Translations under genes and position numbers: made by a program
Source: Chloroflexota bacterium
GTDB lineage: Bacteria > Chloroflexota > Limnocylindria > QHBO01
Assembly: GCA_003243965.1 (NCBI GenBank)
Contig: QHBO01000048.1
Coordinates: 1-64,000, forward strand
DNA: 64,000 nucleotides
Direction of reading: 5' to 3'
Shown: piece by piece, positions 42,796 through 51,221 of the stretch
Numbering within the stretch: the first letter of the stretch is position 1
Layout of the letters: each line of letters begins with the position of its first letter
Notes under the pieces: model-generated
Seen by the model: only the letters and a program-made list of their open reading frames with translations
Databases searched by the model: none
What the model was told of the DNA's origin: nothing

Positions 42796-42834
42796 CGCGC
42801 CGCGGTGGGCGGTCAACGCACGGCGTAGCGACCT

Positions 42835-43611
42835 CTACGCGCCGTGGAACACGAGCGCGACGGCCACGCCCAATACCGCGAGCAATCCGAATTCCAGCGC
42901 CACCGCCCGCCCGGACGAGCCACCCTGCAGCGCATCGGCCGCGCCGGCCCACGAGTAGAACGCGAGCGCCAGGACCGCTGGGCCGACCACCCCCGGCAGC
43001 CGAAGGAGGCTCAGTGCCGCGCCCACCTGGGCCACCGCACCAAGGTGCAGAAGGCCCTGACCGACCGCATGCGCCCCGGAGCCTGCGCGGGACTCGGCGG
43101 AACGGAGGGTGAGGGGAAGCGTCATGAGCAGGACCAGCACGACCGGCGGCGGCCACACGTGCTCGCCGAAGAGGCGGTAGATGCCGGCCGCACCGGCGAA
43201 GACGATGGCGACCAGCGCGAGGTCGAGTGCCGTCTTGGAGCCGATCTCCCGCGAGGCGCGCAGCTCGAGCCACAGGACCGACCACAGCAGGATGGCGACG
43301 ATCGGTACCAGGAGCAGCGATACCCCGCCCGGAATCAGCCGTCCGCCGAGGGTGATCGCCACCGCGGCGAGTGCCAGGGTCGCATAACGCGAATATCCGA
43401 GCCCCGGCCGGGACGGACCGATGAGGTACGCCGCCCCAAAGCCGCCGATGCCCAGCTGGAAGGCGACCACCACCGCCAGGCCGAGCGGGGTCACCAGCCA
43501 GCCGACCGCGGTCAGCAGGGCGAGCCCGGCCGCCAGGGCCACCGCCTCCGGGCGGTCGATTCGACGCAGGATCGCCTCCGCCCGCTTGTCCCGGAACAGG
43601 CGCGCAATCAT
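42835..43611 (-). CDS. Polytopic membrane protein of unknown function
   Basis: A 258-residue protein, almost entirely hydrophobic after a basic N-terminus (MIARLFRDKRAEAILRRIDR). About seven membrane segments alternate with short loops containing GPSRPGLGYSRY and REIGSKTAL. I do not recognise a family. The ATG overlaps the polX stop (ATGA), which discards a longer in-frame extension and makes it the second gene of the polX operon. No transporter or enzyme motif is visible. Confidence 0.7.
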   Translation of the reverse strand: MIARLFRDKRAEAILRRIDRPEAVALAAGLALLTAVGWLVTPLGLAVVVAFQLGIGGFGAAYLIGPSRPGLGYSRYATLALAAVAITLGGRLIPGGVSLLLVPIVAILLWSVLWLELRASREIGSKTALDLALVAIVFAGAAGIYRLFGEHVWPPPVVLVLLMTLPLTLRSAESRAGSGAHAVGQGLLHLGAVAQVGAALSLLRLPGVVGPAVLALAFYSWAGAADALQGGSSGRAVALEFGLLAVLGVAVALVFHGA

Positions 43612-45359
43612 CCGATCAGCGCCAGCAGCGCGTCGGCCGACCGGGTGCCCGCCACCTGGTCCGGCTCGAGCCACGCCCGGCGGGCGATCGAGACCGCATA
43701 ATCGAGGTACTCGAGCTCCTCGGTCCGATGCGCATCGCTCGCCACCGTGAGCCGTGCGCCGGCCTGGGCGGCGGCGCGCGCGAGCGATTCGTCGAGGTCC
43801 ATCCGCGGGCTGCCGTTGATCTCGAGGAGCGTCCCGCTCTCGGCCGCCGCCGCGAACACCCGTGGCCAATCGAGCGGCAGCGGGTCGCGGACGTTGACGA
43901 TCTTGCCGGACGGATGTGCGAGCACGTCGACGTGCGGGTTCCCGATCGCGCCCAGCGCCCGCCGGGTCAGCCGCTCGCTCGGCTGGCCCCGACCGGTATG
44001 CAGGCTGGCGATCACCACATCGAAGGTGGCGAGCATCTCGTCGGGGTAGTCGAGAGCACCGTCGGCGCGGATCTCGAGCTCGGTGCCGTGCAGGATCCGG
44101 AACGGCGCCAGCTCGACGTTAAGGCGTCCGATCTCCTTTGCCTGGGCAGCGACCAGCTCGGCGCTGAGCCCCTTGGCGATCCCCAGCGATGGCGAGTGAT
44201 CGGTGAGCACCATGTACTCCGCCCCGCGGCCGCGTGCGGCGCGGGCCATCGCCTCGATGCTGTCGACCCCATCGGTCCAGCTCGAATGGGTGTGCGTGTC
44301 GCCGCGGACATCGCCACGCTCCACCAGGCGCGGGAGTCGATTCTCGGCGGCCGCGGCGATCTCTCCCTCGTCCTCCCGCAGCTCGGGCGGCACCCACGCG
44401 AGGTCCAGCCGCTCGTACACCTCGGCCTCGGTCGGCGCGAGCAGCAGCTCGCCGGTGTCGACCACCTTGAAACCCTTCTCCGAGAGGGAGAGCCCTCGAT
44501 CGAGCGCGCGGCCGCGCAGCGCGACGTTGTGATCGCGACTCCCCGTGAAGTGCACCAGGTGGCTGCCCCACGCGGCCGGCGGGCAGACCATCAGGTCGAC
44601 CTGCGGGCCGTCCCGAAGCACGATGCTCGACCTGTCGGTGCCTGCGGCCAGGACATGGTCGACCTGTGGCAGGCCGTCGAGCGCAGCCATCAGCGGCCCC
44701 GGATCGTCGACGGCCGCAAGCAGGTCGAGATCGCCGATCGTCGCCCGGCGGCGACGCAGCGACCCGGCCGCCTCGAGGCGACGGACGCCCGCGACGTCGC
44801 GAAGCGCGTCGATGATGTCCCGTACCAACCGGTCCGCGTCGTGCAGCAGCAGACGGGTGCTTCGCTGCGCAATCCGGGCGATACCGGCCAGGACGTTCTG
44901 CTCGGTGCGTGCCGACAGCCCCTTCACCCCGCGCAGCTGCCCCTGCTCGGCGGCAAGCCGTAGCTCGTCGAGCGAGGTGATCCCAAGCGCCGCGTGAAGC
45001 AGCCGGACGGTGCGCGGCCCGACCCCGGGGACGTGCAGCATCTCGAGCATCCCGGACGGGACCTGTGCGCGCAGCCGCTCGTGATAGCCGAGGTGCCCCG
45101 TTTCGGCCAGCTCGGCGAGCTTGGCCGACAGCGCGTCGCCAGCTCCGGGGATCTTCGGCGGGGTTCCGTGCCGGAAGAGGGCGGCCACATCGTCCGGGTA
45201 GCGCTCGACCGCATCGGCCACGCGACGGTACGCGACTGCCTTGTAGACGACCTCGCCCAGGATGTCGAGCATATCGGCAATCTCCGAGAAGGTCCGGGCC
45301 AGGTCACTGTTGCCGATCACGGAATCGTCGGTGCGCGGCGCGGCTCTGGGTCGTGGCAT
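43608..45359 (-). CDS. polX: Family X DNA polymerase with PHP domain
   Basis: Repair polymerase of 583 residues. It has an N-terminal 8-kDa-like domain with helix-hairpin-helix motifs (IPGAGDALSAKLAEL, VPGVGPRTVRLLHAALG), the nucleotidyltransferase core (AGSLRRRRATIGDLDLLA with the catalytic Asp pair), and a C-terminal PHP domain with metal motifs GDTHTHSSWTDG, LTDHSPSLGI and VLAHPSGKI, giving 3'-5' exonuclease or AP endonuclease activity in homologs. The start MPRPRAAPRT is 10 bases from a TAGAAT hexamer. An upstream in-frame start is rejected because it lies in a terminator hairpin. Confidence 0.94.
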   Translation of the reverse strand: MPRPRAAPRTDDSVIGNSDLARTFSEIADMLDILGEVVYKAVAYRRVADAVERYPDDVAALFRHGTPPKIPGAGDALSAKLAELAETGHLGYHERLRAQVPSGMLEMLHVPGVGPRTVRLLHAALGITSLDELRLAAEQGQLRGVKGLSARTEQNVLAGIARIAQRSTRLLLHDADRLVRDIIDALRDVAGVRRLEAAGSLRRRRATIGDLDLLAAVDDPGPLMAALDGLPQVDHVLAAGTDRSSIVLRDGPQVDLMVCPPAAWGSHLVHFTGSRDHNVALRGRALDRGLSLSEKGFKVVDTGELLLAPTEAEVYERLDLAWVPPELREDEGEIAAAAENRLPRLVERGDVRGDTHTHSSWTDGVDSIEAMARAARGRGAEYMVLTDHSPSLGIAKGLSAELVAAQAKEIGRLNVELAPFRILHGTELEIRADGALDYPDEMLATFDVVIASLHTGRGQPSERLTRRALGAIGNPHVDVLAHPSGKIVNVRDPLPLDWPRVFAAAAESGTLLEINGSPRMDLDESLARAAAQAGARLTVASDAHRTEELEYLDYAVSIARRAWLEPDQVAGTRSADALLALIG

Positions 45360-45369
45360 GTGGTCGCCA

Positions 45370-45375
45370 ATTCTA
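45370..45375 (-). promoter_or_regulatory. -10 hexamer TAGAAT, polX
   Basis: TAGAAT lies 10 bases before the ATG at 45359. Confidence 0.55.
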
Positions 45376-45386
45376 GAGATGCAGCA

Positions 45387-45421
45387 CAAACGGCCCTGCC
45401 CAATGTGGGCCGGGCCGTTTG
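45387..45421 (-). terminator. Hairpin after small charged-protein gene
   Basis: 10-bp outer arms (45387-45396 and 45412-45421, CAAACGGCCC and complement) enclose a 5-bp inner stem. It lies 22 bases after the small upstream gene and separates it from polX. Confidence 0.75.
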
Positions 45422-45443
45422 AGGCAGCATTATGGCGGCTGGG

Positions 45444-45596
45444 TCAGCGCGACCAGCGAGCGATGCGGGGCAGTGCCAGCCGGAACACCCGCGCCCCGCG
45501 CTGGTTCGGCGTCGAGAGGCGCCGGCGCCGCGCCTCGGCGAGCAGTTCTTCCTGCCGCAGGCGCGCCAATAGCTCGAAGTGGTTCTCACCGCTCAT
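45444..45596 (-). CDS. Small charged protein of unknown function
   Basis: A 50-residue product beginning MSGENHFELLARLRQEELLAE and continuing as an Arg-rich helix with the tail VFRLALPRIARW. Coding is supported by a strong AAGGAG ribosome binding site 8 bases before this ATG (two further ATG codons lie between) and by the terminator after its stop. No family is recognised. An amphipathic, nucleic-acid- or membrane-associating peptide is conceivable but not shown. Confidence 0.5.
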   Translation of the reverse strand: MSGENHFELLARLRQEELLAEARRRRLSTPNQRGARVFRLALPRIARWSR

Positions 45597-45768
45597 CATC
45601 ATTTCTCCTTCCCGACTTCTCCTCAACGGCGTGCACGCCGCGCGAAGGTCGTCGGCATCCCTCTACAGCGAACGGCTATCGGCGCCCCATCGGACGGCCG
45701 CAAAATCGAACAGAACGACCAGACCGATTGCGATCAAGAGCTCCATCCAAACGCCTTCTTCCTATCAC

Positions 45769-45851
45769 GTAACTCTTTGTGGTCTGTTTACCGGTTACAT
45801 CCGAATCCTACTCACTGGCTGGTAACTTGTCAAGCGCCCTATAATGGTTAC
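45769..45851. promoter_or_regulatory. Four GTAAC/GTTAC half-sites at CGNR promoter
   Basis: GTAAC at 45769-45773 and 45822-45826 and GTTAC at 45794-45798 and 45847-45851 alternate in orientation at intervals of 25, 28 and 25 bases. The last overlaps the initiation region of the regulator gene. The tract is much more A/T-rich than its surroundings. An autoregulatory operator array is likely. Confidence 0.5.
45840..45845 (+). promoter_or_regulatory. -10 hexamer TATAAT, CGNR regulator
   Basis: A perfect TATAAT lies 10 bases before the ATG at 45856; an in-frame ATG at 45844 overlaps the hexamer and cannot be the start of this transcript. Confidence 0.65.
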
Positions 45852-45855
45852 TAAC

Positions 45856-46482
45856 ATGAACGCACAGCTCGATGTCCCCGCGGAGCCCGATGCCCCCGTC
45901 GAGCTCTTCATGGAGTTCGCCAACACGCTGGAGTACACGCGCGGCGAGCCGGAGGACTCGATCCCGACTCCCGACGAGCTGCTGGCGTGGCTGCGTCGGC
46001 ATGAGCTGATCAGCGAGCGTGCCAGGGCGGCGGAGGCGTCCCGCCTGCGCCGGGATGCGATCGAGACCGAGACACGGATGTCGCACTTCCGCCATCTGCG
46101 CACCATGGTTCACGACATCGCGCGACGGGTGAGCGCAGCGCAGACCCCGACGCAGGATCAGCTGCGCGAGCTGAACACCATCCTGCGCACGGGGCTCCAC
46201 TATCACCAGCTGCGCCTCGACGACGACGGGACGCGGTACACCGTGGCGCAGGTCGGCGATCGGCTCGACCAGGCGGCGGCGGCAATCGCCAGCTCCCTCG
46301 CCCACTTCCTTGCCGACGACGCCCCAGATCGGCTGCGGGTGTGTGCCAACCAGGGTTGTCGGTACGTGTTCGTCGATCGATCCCCGACCGGTCGGCGCCG
46401 ATGGTGCGACATGCGGACCTGCGGGAACCAGGCAAAGGTGGCGCGCCACCGGGCGCGCGCCAAGGCGAAGCCGGGTGGCTAG
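45856..46482 (+). CDS. CGNR zinc-finger transcriptional regulator
   Basis: A 208-residue predicted DNA-binding regulator. The N-terminal stress-response/ABATE-like helical domain (MEFANTLEYTRGEPEDSIPT, then DELLAWLRRHELI) precedes the C-terminal CGNR zinc finger: CANQGCRYVFVDRSPTGRRR, then WCDMRTCGNQAKVARHR, with the four cysteines in place. Family members are mostly local repressors or activators. Repeated GTTAC-type sites upstream suggest autoregulation. The stop codon TAG lies within the TAGAAT promoter of the next gene. Confidence 0.9.
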   Translation: MNAQLDVPAEPDAPVELFMEFANTLEYTRGEPEDSIPTPDELLAWLRRHELISERARAAEASRLRRDAIETETRMSHFRHLRTMVHDIARRVSAAQTPTQDQLRELNTILRTGLHYHQLRLDDDGTRYTVAQVGDRLDQAAAAIASSLAHFLADDAPDRLRVCANQGCRYVFVDRSPTGRRRWCDMRTCGNQAKVARHRARAKAKPGG

Positions 46483-46485
46483 AAT
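46480..46485 (+). promoter_or_regulatory. -10 hexamer TAGAAT, magnesium module leader
   Basis: TAGAAT includes the CGNR stop codon. The start near 46492 gives a leader of about 228 bases before the ATG at 46720, by far the longest in the window. Confidence 0.45.
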
Positions 46486-46719
46486 AGCCGCGGCGCTCGG
46501 CCCGGCCCGCCGGCCGTGGAGTCGGTGCCGGCTGAGCTCGTATTCGGGGACCTTCCGAACCAACGTGGACGCCGGACCCAGTAGTGGACGTCAGCATAGC
46601 GACGCACGCGCCCGCGCGGTTTCGACGCGGAGGTTGAGCGCCTAGGCCGGGCACATCTCGGCCGCGGCCCGAACGCGACCTCCACGACCACCCGCTCGGA
46701 CGCGCCAGCGAGGTGGTCG
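46486..46719 (+). promoter_or_regulatory. Structured mRNA leader with RBS-masking hairpin (riboswitch candidate)
   Basis: 234 bases of GC-rich noncoding sequence. Its last 35 bases fold into a hairpin: 46685-46696 (CGACCACCCGCT) pairs with 46707-46719 except one bulged A (46711), covering the GAGGTGG ribosome binding site right up to the ATG. An upstream GGAGGT (46629-46634) can pair with ACCTCC (46678-46683), and that ACCTCC can also contact the ribosome binding site, so two exclusive folds are possible. No known riboswitch consensus was recognised. Confidence 0.45.
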
Positions 46720-48003
46720 ATGCTTTTCCTCAGCCAGCTCATCGGCAAGCCGGTGCTCGACCGCGCGGGCGAGCCCTTCGGCAAGGTCCGCGACCTGATC
46801 GTGGCCCTTGGCGAGCGCTATCCGCCGGTCACCGGCCTGGTCGTCCGCGTCGCCGGACGCCGCGAGATCTTCCTGCCGTGGTCGGCCGTGGAGTCGATCG
46901 ACACCGGTGGCGCCCGACTGCGCACCTCGAGCATCGACATCACCAGCTTCCGGCAGCGGCCGAACGAGATTCGCCTCTGGATGGACCTCCAGGACAAGCA
47001 GATCGTCGACGTCGAGGACCGCAAGATCGTGCGGGTCAACGACATCCAGCTGGCGCCGGTCCGCGGCAGGCTGCGGCTGGTGGCGGTCGACGTCGGGCTC
47101 GCCGGCATCCTGCGGCGCCTCGGCCTGTCCGGTCCTGGAGAGCGGTTGGCCAGGGCGATGGGCCTGGAGGTCGAGAACTACATCGAGTGGGAGGAGGTCG
47201 ACCCGGTCGAGTCGAGCGTCAGCTCATTGAAGCTGCGTGTTCCCCACCAGGCGCTCTCGACCCTACACCCCGCCGACGTGGCGCATATCGTCGAGCAGCT
47301 GGCGCCTCGTGACCGGACCGGCATCCTGGCGGCATTCGACGACGAGCGCGCGGCGGAGGTGATGGAAGAGCTCTCGGCCGAGGACCAGGTCGACGTGCTC
47401 GAGGCGCTGCCCCCGGAGAAGGCGGCGGACATCCTGGAGGAGATGGGTCCCGATGACGCGGCCGACCTGATGGCCGACCTTTCTCGTGATCGCCAGCGCG
47501 AGCTGCTGGGCCTGATGGAGGCCGATGATGCCGACGAGGTCCGGGAGCTGCTCGCCTATCCGGAGGAGACCGCCGGCGGGCTGATGACCACCGAGTTCCT
47601 GACCGTCTCACCGGCCGAGACGGCGCAGCAGGTCATCGACCGCCTCCGAGAGCTGGCGCCGGACGCCGATCACGCCTACTACCTGTACGTGATCGACGGC
47701 GACGAGCGACTGCTCGGGACGGTGACCCTGCGTGGCCTGATCATCGCGCGGCCCGAGACTCCGGTGGCGAGCTTCATGCGCCCGGAGCCGATCTCGGTGC
47801 GCATCGATGCGCACGCGGACGAGGTCGCGGCCGCGATCGCCCGCTACAACCTGCTCGCACTGCCGGTGGTCGACGCCGAGGGGCGCATCCAGGGCGTGGT
47901 GACGGTCGATGACGCATTCGAGCGCGCCCTGGGTGAGGGCTGGCGCAAGCGGCTTCCCGAGCTCTTCGAGCCGGCCGAGGAGCCGGGGCGCGCGGAGCGG
48001 TGA
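46720..48003 (+). CDS. MgtE N-domain/CBS protein without channel, PRC-barrel N-terminus
   Basis: A 427-residue soluble protein. Residues about 1-150 contain PRC-barrel-like repeats (LSQLIGKPVLDRAGEPFGKV, then LQDKQIVDVEDRKIVRVND). Residues about 175-290 are the MgtE N superhelix (LHPADVAHIVEQLAPRDRT, then EEMGPDDAADLMADL), and residues about 290-405 two CBS domains (GGLMTTEFLTV, SFMRPEPISV). MgtE channels have these regulatory domains joined to five membrane helices; here no membrane segment follows. The NRAMP relative begins 7 bases after its stop. The protein probably senses Mg2+ and controls that transporter; inference. Confidence 0.88.
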   Translation: MLFLSQLIGKPVLDRAGEPFGKVRDLIVALGERYPPVTGLVVRVAGRREIFLPWSAVESIDTGGARLRTSSIDITSFRQRPNEIRLWMDLQDKQIVDVEDRKIVRVNDIQLAPVRGRLRLVAVDVGLAGILRRLGLSGPGERLARAMGLEVENYIEWEEVDPVESSVSSLKLRVPHQALSTLHPADVAHIVEQLAPRDRTGILAAFDDERAAEVMEELSAEDQVDVLEALPPEKAADILEEMGPDDAADLMADLSRDRQRELLGLMEADDADEVRELLAYPEETAGGLMTTEFLTVSPAETAQQVIDRLRELAPDADHAYYLYVIDGDERLLGTVTLRGLIIARPETPVASFMRPEPISVRIDAHADEVAAAIARYNLLALPVVDAEGRIQGVVTVDDAFERALGEGWRKRLPELFEPAEEPGRAER

Positions 48004-48010
48004 CGATCCG

Positions 48011-49348
48011 ATGAGGGGCCTGACGGTTCCGCGCTCGGTCCGTCATGCCCAGCGCTCGGTGCGCGAGCGCCTGCCCAACTTCCGTGTCCATCGGTCCGGC
48101 ATCCTGGCCTTCCTGGGGGTGATGGGGCCGGGTCTGATCGCTGGTCTCGCGGGCAACGACGCCGGCGGCATCACCACCTACAGCGTCCTGGGCGCGCAGA
48201 CCGGGTTCAGCCTGCTGTGGATCCTGCCGGTCACGACTGTGATGCTGGTCATCGTGCTCGAGATGGCAGCCCGGATGGGTGCCGTCTCCGGGCAGGGGCT
48301 TGGCGACCTGATCCGCGACGATTTCGGCATTCGGTGGACGCTGTTCGCCATGGTCGTCCTGCTGCTCGCCAACGGGGCGAACATCATCGCCGAGTTCGCC
48401 GGCGCCGCGGCGGCCCTCGAGATCTTCGGCATCCCCCGCTTCGTGACGGTCCCGGTTGTGGCAGCGGGGATCTGGGCCCTGGTGGTCTTCGCCTCCTACC
48501 GCGTCGTGGAGCGCGTCTTTCTGTCGGTGGCGGTCGTCTTTGGCGCGTACGTCGTCAGCGCCTTCGTGGCAGGCCCCAACTGGGGCGCGGTCGGCCACGC
48601 GCTGATCAGCCCCAGCCTCTCTCTCCAGCCGGACGTGCTGCTGCTGACCATCGCCACCATCGGCACCACCGTGACGCCATACATGTTCTTCTACCTTCAG
48701 TCATCTGTGGCCGATAAGGGGCTCGGCCCCGAGGAGCTGGGACTGGAGCGCGCCGACGCGATCATCGGTGCGGTGTGGACCAACGTCATCGCGCTGTTCA
48801 TCGTGATCGTCACCGCGGTCACCCTCTTTGGGCACGGCGTGATCCTCAACACCGCGGCGGAGGCGGCCAGAGCACTGGCGCCGATGGCGGGGCAGTTCGC
48901 GGAGGCGCTCTTCGCGTTTGGACTGTTCGGGGCGTCGGTGCTGGCCGCGACGGTCATGCCGCTGACCACCAGCTATACGGTCTGCGAGTCCTTTGGCTGG
49001 GAGTCGGGCGTCTCGCGCAAGTTCCACGAGGCGCCGGTGTTCATGGGCCTCTATACCGCGCTGATCGTCATCGGTGCGGTGGTGGTCCTCGTCCCGGGCC
49101 TGCCGCTGATCGGCGTCATCCTCATCAGCCAGAACCTGAATGGCATCCTGCTGCCGATCATCCTGGTCTTCATGCTGCGCTTGGTGAACAACCCGCGGAT
49201 CATGGGTCGCTATGTGAATCCACTGTGGCTCAACGTGGTTGCCTGGGCGCTGACCGCGTTCGTGACGCTGCTGACCGCGATTCTGTTCGGGACCACGATC
49301 GCGGGATGGTTCGGGCTGGGGCCAGGGTCGGGATCAGGGCCGCCCTGA
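48011..49348 (+). CDS. NRAMP-related divalent metal transporter with altered metal site (NRMT-like)
   Basis: A 445-residue transporter with about eleven membrane helices of the LeuT-like NRAMP fold. The first-helix motif, DPGN in Mn/Fe transporters, reads GLAGNDAGGITTYS (Asp50), and the sixth-helix MPH reads TVTPYMFFYLQSS (222-224). Loss of the Met and Asn ligands is characteristic of the NRAMP-related magnesium transporters. Operon placement behind an MgtE sensor protein agrees with Mg2+ uptake. Canonical Mn2+ transport is the alternative but would need the missing soft ligand. Confidence 0.88.
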   Translation: MRGLTVPRSVRHAQRSVRERLPNFRVHRSGILAFLGVMGPGLIAGLAGNDAGGITTYSVLGAQTGFSLLWILPVTTVMLVIVLEMAARMGAVSGQGLGDLIRDDFGIRWTLFAMVVLLLANGANIIAEFAGAAAALEIFGIPRFVTVPVVAAGIWALVVFASYRVVERVFLSVAVVFGAYVVSAFVAGPNWGAVGHALISPSLSLQPDVLLLTIATIGTTVTPYMFFYLQSSVADKGLGPEELGLERADAIIGAVWTNVIALFIVIVTAVTLFGHGVILNTAAEAARALAPMAGQFAEALFAFGLFGASVLAATVMPLTTSYTVCESFGWESGVSRKFHEAPVFMGLYTALIVIGAVVVLVPGLPLIGVILISQNLNGILLPIILVFMLRLVNNPRIMGRYVNPLWLNVVAWALTAFVTLLTAILFGTTIAGWFGLGPGSGSGPP

Positions 49349-49522
49349 CAGCCGGGCGGGCGCCGGGCAGCGCTCGTGCTGGAGTTGAGCCGAACGCGTA
49401 GCGCCAGACGGTCGAGCGTCTGTTCCCGATGCCGGTGAGGGCCACGCGCACCGCGCTCACCACCAGAAGGGCTGCCAGACCGATACCGAGCACGGCGATC
49501 GGCGTAATGAGCGGATCGAGTC

Positions 49523-50038
49523 TCAGATGTAGCGGGCGGCGGCCATGGTCACCACGGCGACTGTCAACAGCACCAGGTCGACGAGGCCGATCCGCCGCAG
49601 CTTCTCCTGGACCGCGTGCATGCGGCCCATGAGCTCCGGACTGGGCGGGCCGCCCGCGGCCTTGATCTCCGCACCGACGCCGCCCAGCTCGCCGATGGTT
49701 TTGGGGATCAGGAGGTTGCCACCGAGCCATGCGATCAACGCCGCGATGCCGCCGATGGTGAAGAACAGCCCGCTCGACGAGGTGATCCACGACAGCTGCA
49801 GGCCGCCCGAGTCGCGCCAGTAGAGGATCGCGCCCCCGAGCACCGTGAGCGTCGAGGCAACGGCGAAGTAGATCGGCACCTTTCTCCGCCCCACAAGCTC
49901 GTCGATCACCTTCTCGCCGTCGGGCCCGAGCGCGGTGACGGTCGGCTCGATGTAGAAGAAGAAGAGGGCGGCCCCGCCGACCCACGCGACGCCCGATACG
50001 ATGTGCACCAGGCGCAGTCCGATCACCAGGAGATCCAT
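49523..50038 (-). CDS. DUF2269/CopD-like four-helix membrane protein
   Basis: A 171-residue integral membrane protein with four hydrophobic segments, each beginning near residues 8, 56, 85 and 148. Its start, MDLLVIGLRLVHIVSGVAWVGGA, has the LxHIxxGVxWVGG pattern of the DUF2269 and CopD-like families (possible heme-binding His). A charged amphipathic loop (SPELMGRMHAVQEKLRRIGL) precedes the last helix. The role is unknown. The short reading frame downstream (49349-49522) has no usable start. Confidence 0.75.
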   Translation of the reverse strand: MDLLVIGLRLVHIVSGVAWVGGAALFFFYIEPTVTALGPDGEKVIDELVGRRKVPIYFAVASTLTVLGGAILYWRDSGGLQLSWITSSSGLFFTIGGIAALIAWLGGNLLIPKTIGELGGVGAEIKAAGGPPSPELMGRMHAVQEKLRRIGLVDLVLLTVAVVTMAAARYI

Positions 50039-50194
50039 ACCTTGGGTCCTCTGCGGCTCAACCGAGCAAGCGTAACGCCGCCGTGACCCACCGGACGAGC
50101 AAGAATCGCCGGTTGTGAGCCTGGCGAACCGGAGGAGGGCACCCGAGGCGCCGCAGGCGAGCGGACGGCTCGCGCCGGGGGGCGCAGTTCGGCC

Positions 50195-51217
50195 TCAGGC
50201 GCCGACGGGATGCCAGACGGTCTTGGTCTCCACGAACTGGCCGATGAGGTACGGGCTCTGCGCCGCCGGCGCGAGCCAGTCGTAGCGGCTGAGCCCGCCG
50301 GCGGGCGGTCTGGCGACGCGCTTGACGTTCTCGGTCGCCAGCCGCTCCAGCTCCGTCGCCGCGGCGGGATCGACGCCAAAGGCGTCGAGCGCGTTGACGT
50401 CCATGTGGCCGGCCAGGTGGCCGACCAGCTCCCGCCGGAGACCGGTGACGAGGTTCACGACGCCGCCCGGCACGTCTGACGTGGCCAGCACCTCGGTGAG
50501 CGTGACGGCCGGCAGGGGCCGAGACTCGGAGGCGATCACCACCGCCGCGTTGCCCGAGACGAGGACCGGGGCCAATCGGCTCACCAGGCCGAGCAGGGAC
50601 GACTCCTCGGGGGCGATGACCCCCACCACGCCCGTCGGCTCGGGGATGCTGAAGTTGAAGTACGGGCCGTTGACCGGGTTCACGGCGCCGGTGACCTGCG
50701 AGAACTTGTCGGCCCAGCCGGCGTACCAGACCCATCGGTCGATGGCGGCATCCAGCAGCCGATCCGCACGTCGTCGCCCGATGCCCTCGGCGGCCATCAC
50801 CTCGGCGATGAACTGGTCGCGACGGCCCTCCAGCAGCTCGGCGATGCGGTACAGGACCTGCGAGCGGTTGTAGCCGGTTCGTGCCGCCCAGATCGGGAAC
50901 GCTTTGCGCGCGGCGCGCACCGCTTCGCGGATGTCCTTGCGGGTGCCGCGGCAGGCATTCGCCAGCAGCCGGCCGCGAGCGTCGAACACCTCGTAGGCGC
51001 GACCGGACTCCGTGCGCGGGAACTGGCCGCCGATGTACAGCTTGTAGGTCTTGCGCACCCCGAGCCGCTCGGCGCCGCGATCGCCGCCGGGTGCCAGAGA
51101 GGTCCGGTTGGTCGTCGCCAGGGGGGCAGCGGTGCGGGGCTCGAGGGCGGAGACGCGTGGCGGGCGTGGCCGAGTGGCGGTGGCGACCGGACGAGACCGC
51201 CGCGGCGTGGGGCTCAT
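50195..51217 (-). CDS. Truncated aldehyde dehydrogenase-like protein without catalytic Cys
   Basis: A 340-residue aldehyde dehydrogenase homolog, about 150 residues shorter than normal. The N-terminal NAD-binding half is recognisable (YKLYIGGQFPRTESGRAYEV, YAGWADKFSQVTG, PEPTGVVGVIAPEESSLLGL, GGVVNLVTG), but it ends before the ELGG motif and the catalytic Cys region. An Asp/Glu-poor PP...YDWLAPAAQ tail follows. It begins five bases after the stop of a full-length ALDH (ATG at 51217; 51235 is an alternative). The arrangement mirrors ALDH16, where an inactive second ALDH domain follows an active one; here they are two genes. Probably a non-catalytic dimer partner; inference. Confidence 0.8.
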   Translation of the reverse strand: MSPTPRRSRPVATATRPRPPRVSALEPRTAAPLATTNRTSLAPGGDRGAERLGVRKTYKLYIGGQFPRTESGRAYEVFDARGRLLANACRGTRKDIREAVRAARKAFPIWAARTGYNRSQVLYRIAELLEGRRDQFIAEVMAAEGIGRRRADRLLDAAIDRWVWYAGWADKFSQVTGAVNPVNGPYFNFSIPEPTGVVGVIAPEESSLLGLVSRLAPVLVSGNAAVVIASESRPLPAVTLTEVLATSDVPGGVVNLVTGLRRELVGHLAGHMDVNALDAFGVDPAAATELERLATENVKRVARPPAGGLSRYDWLAPAAQSPYLIGQFVETKTVWHPVGA

Positions 51218-51221
51218 CGGT

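Noticed and set aside
49349-49522. Minus-strand frame reading ITPIAVLGIGLAALLVVSAV, a possible small membrane protein after DUF2269
   Set aside because: It has no ATG, GTG or TTG start, and the frame runs on into the NRAMP-like gene on the opposite strand without a stop in the gap.
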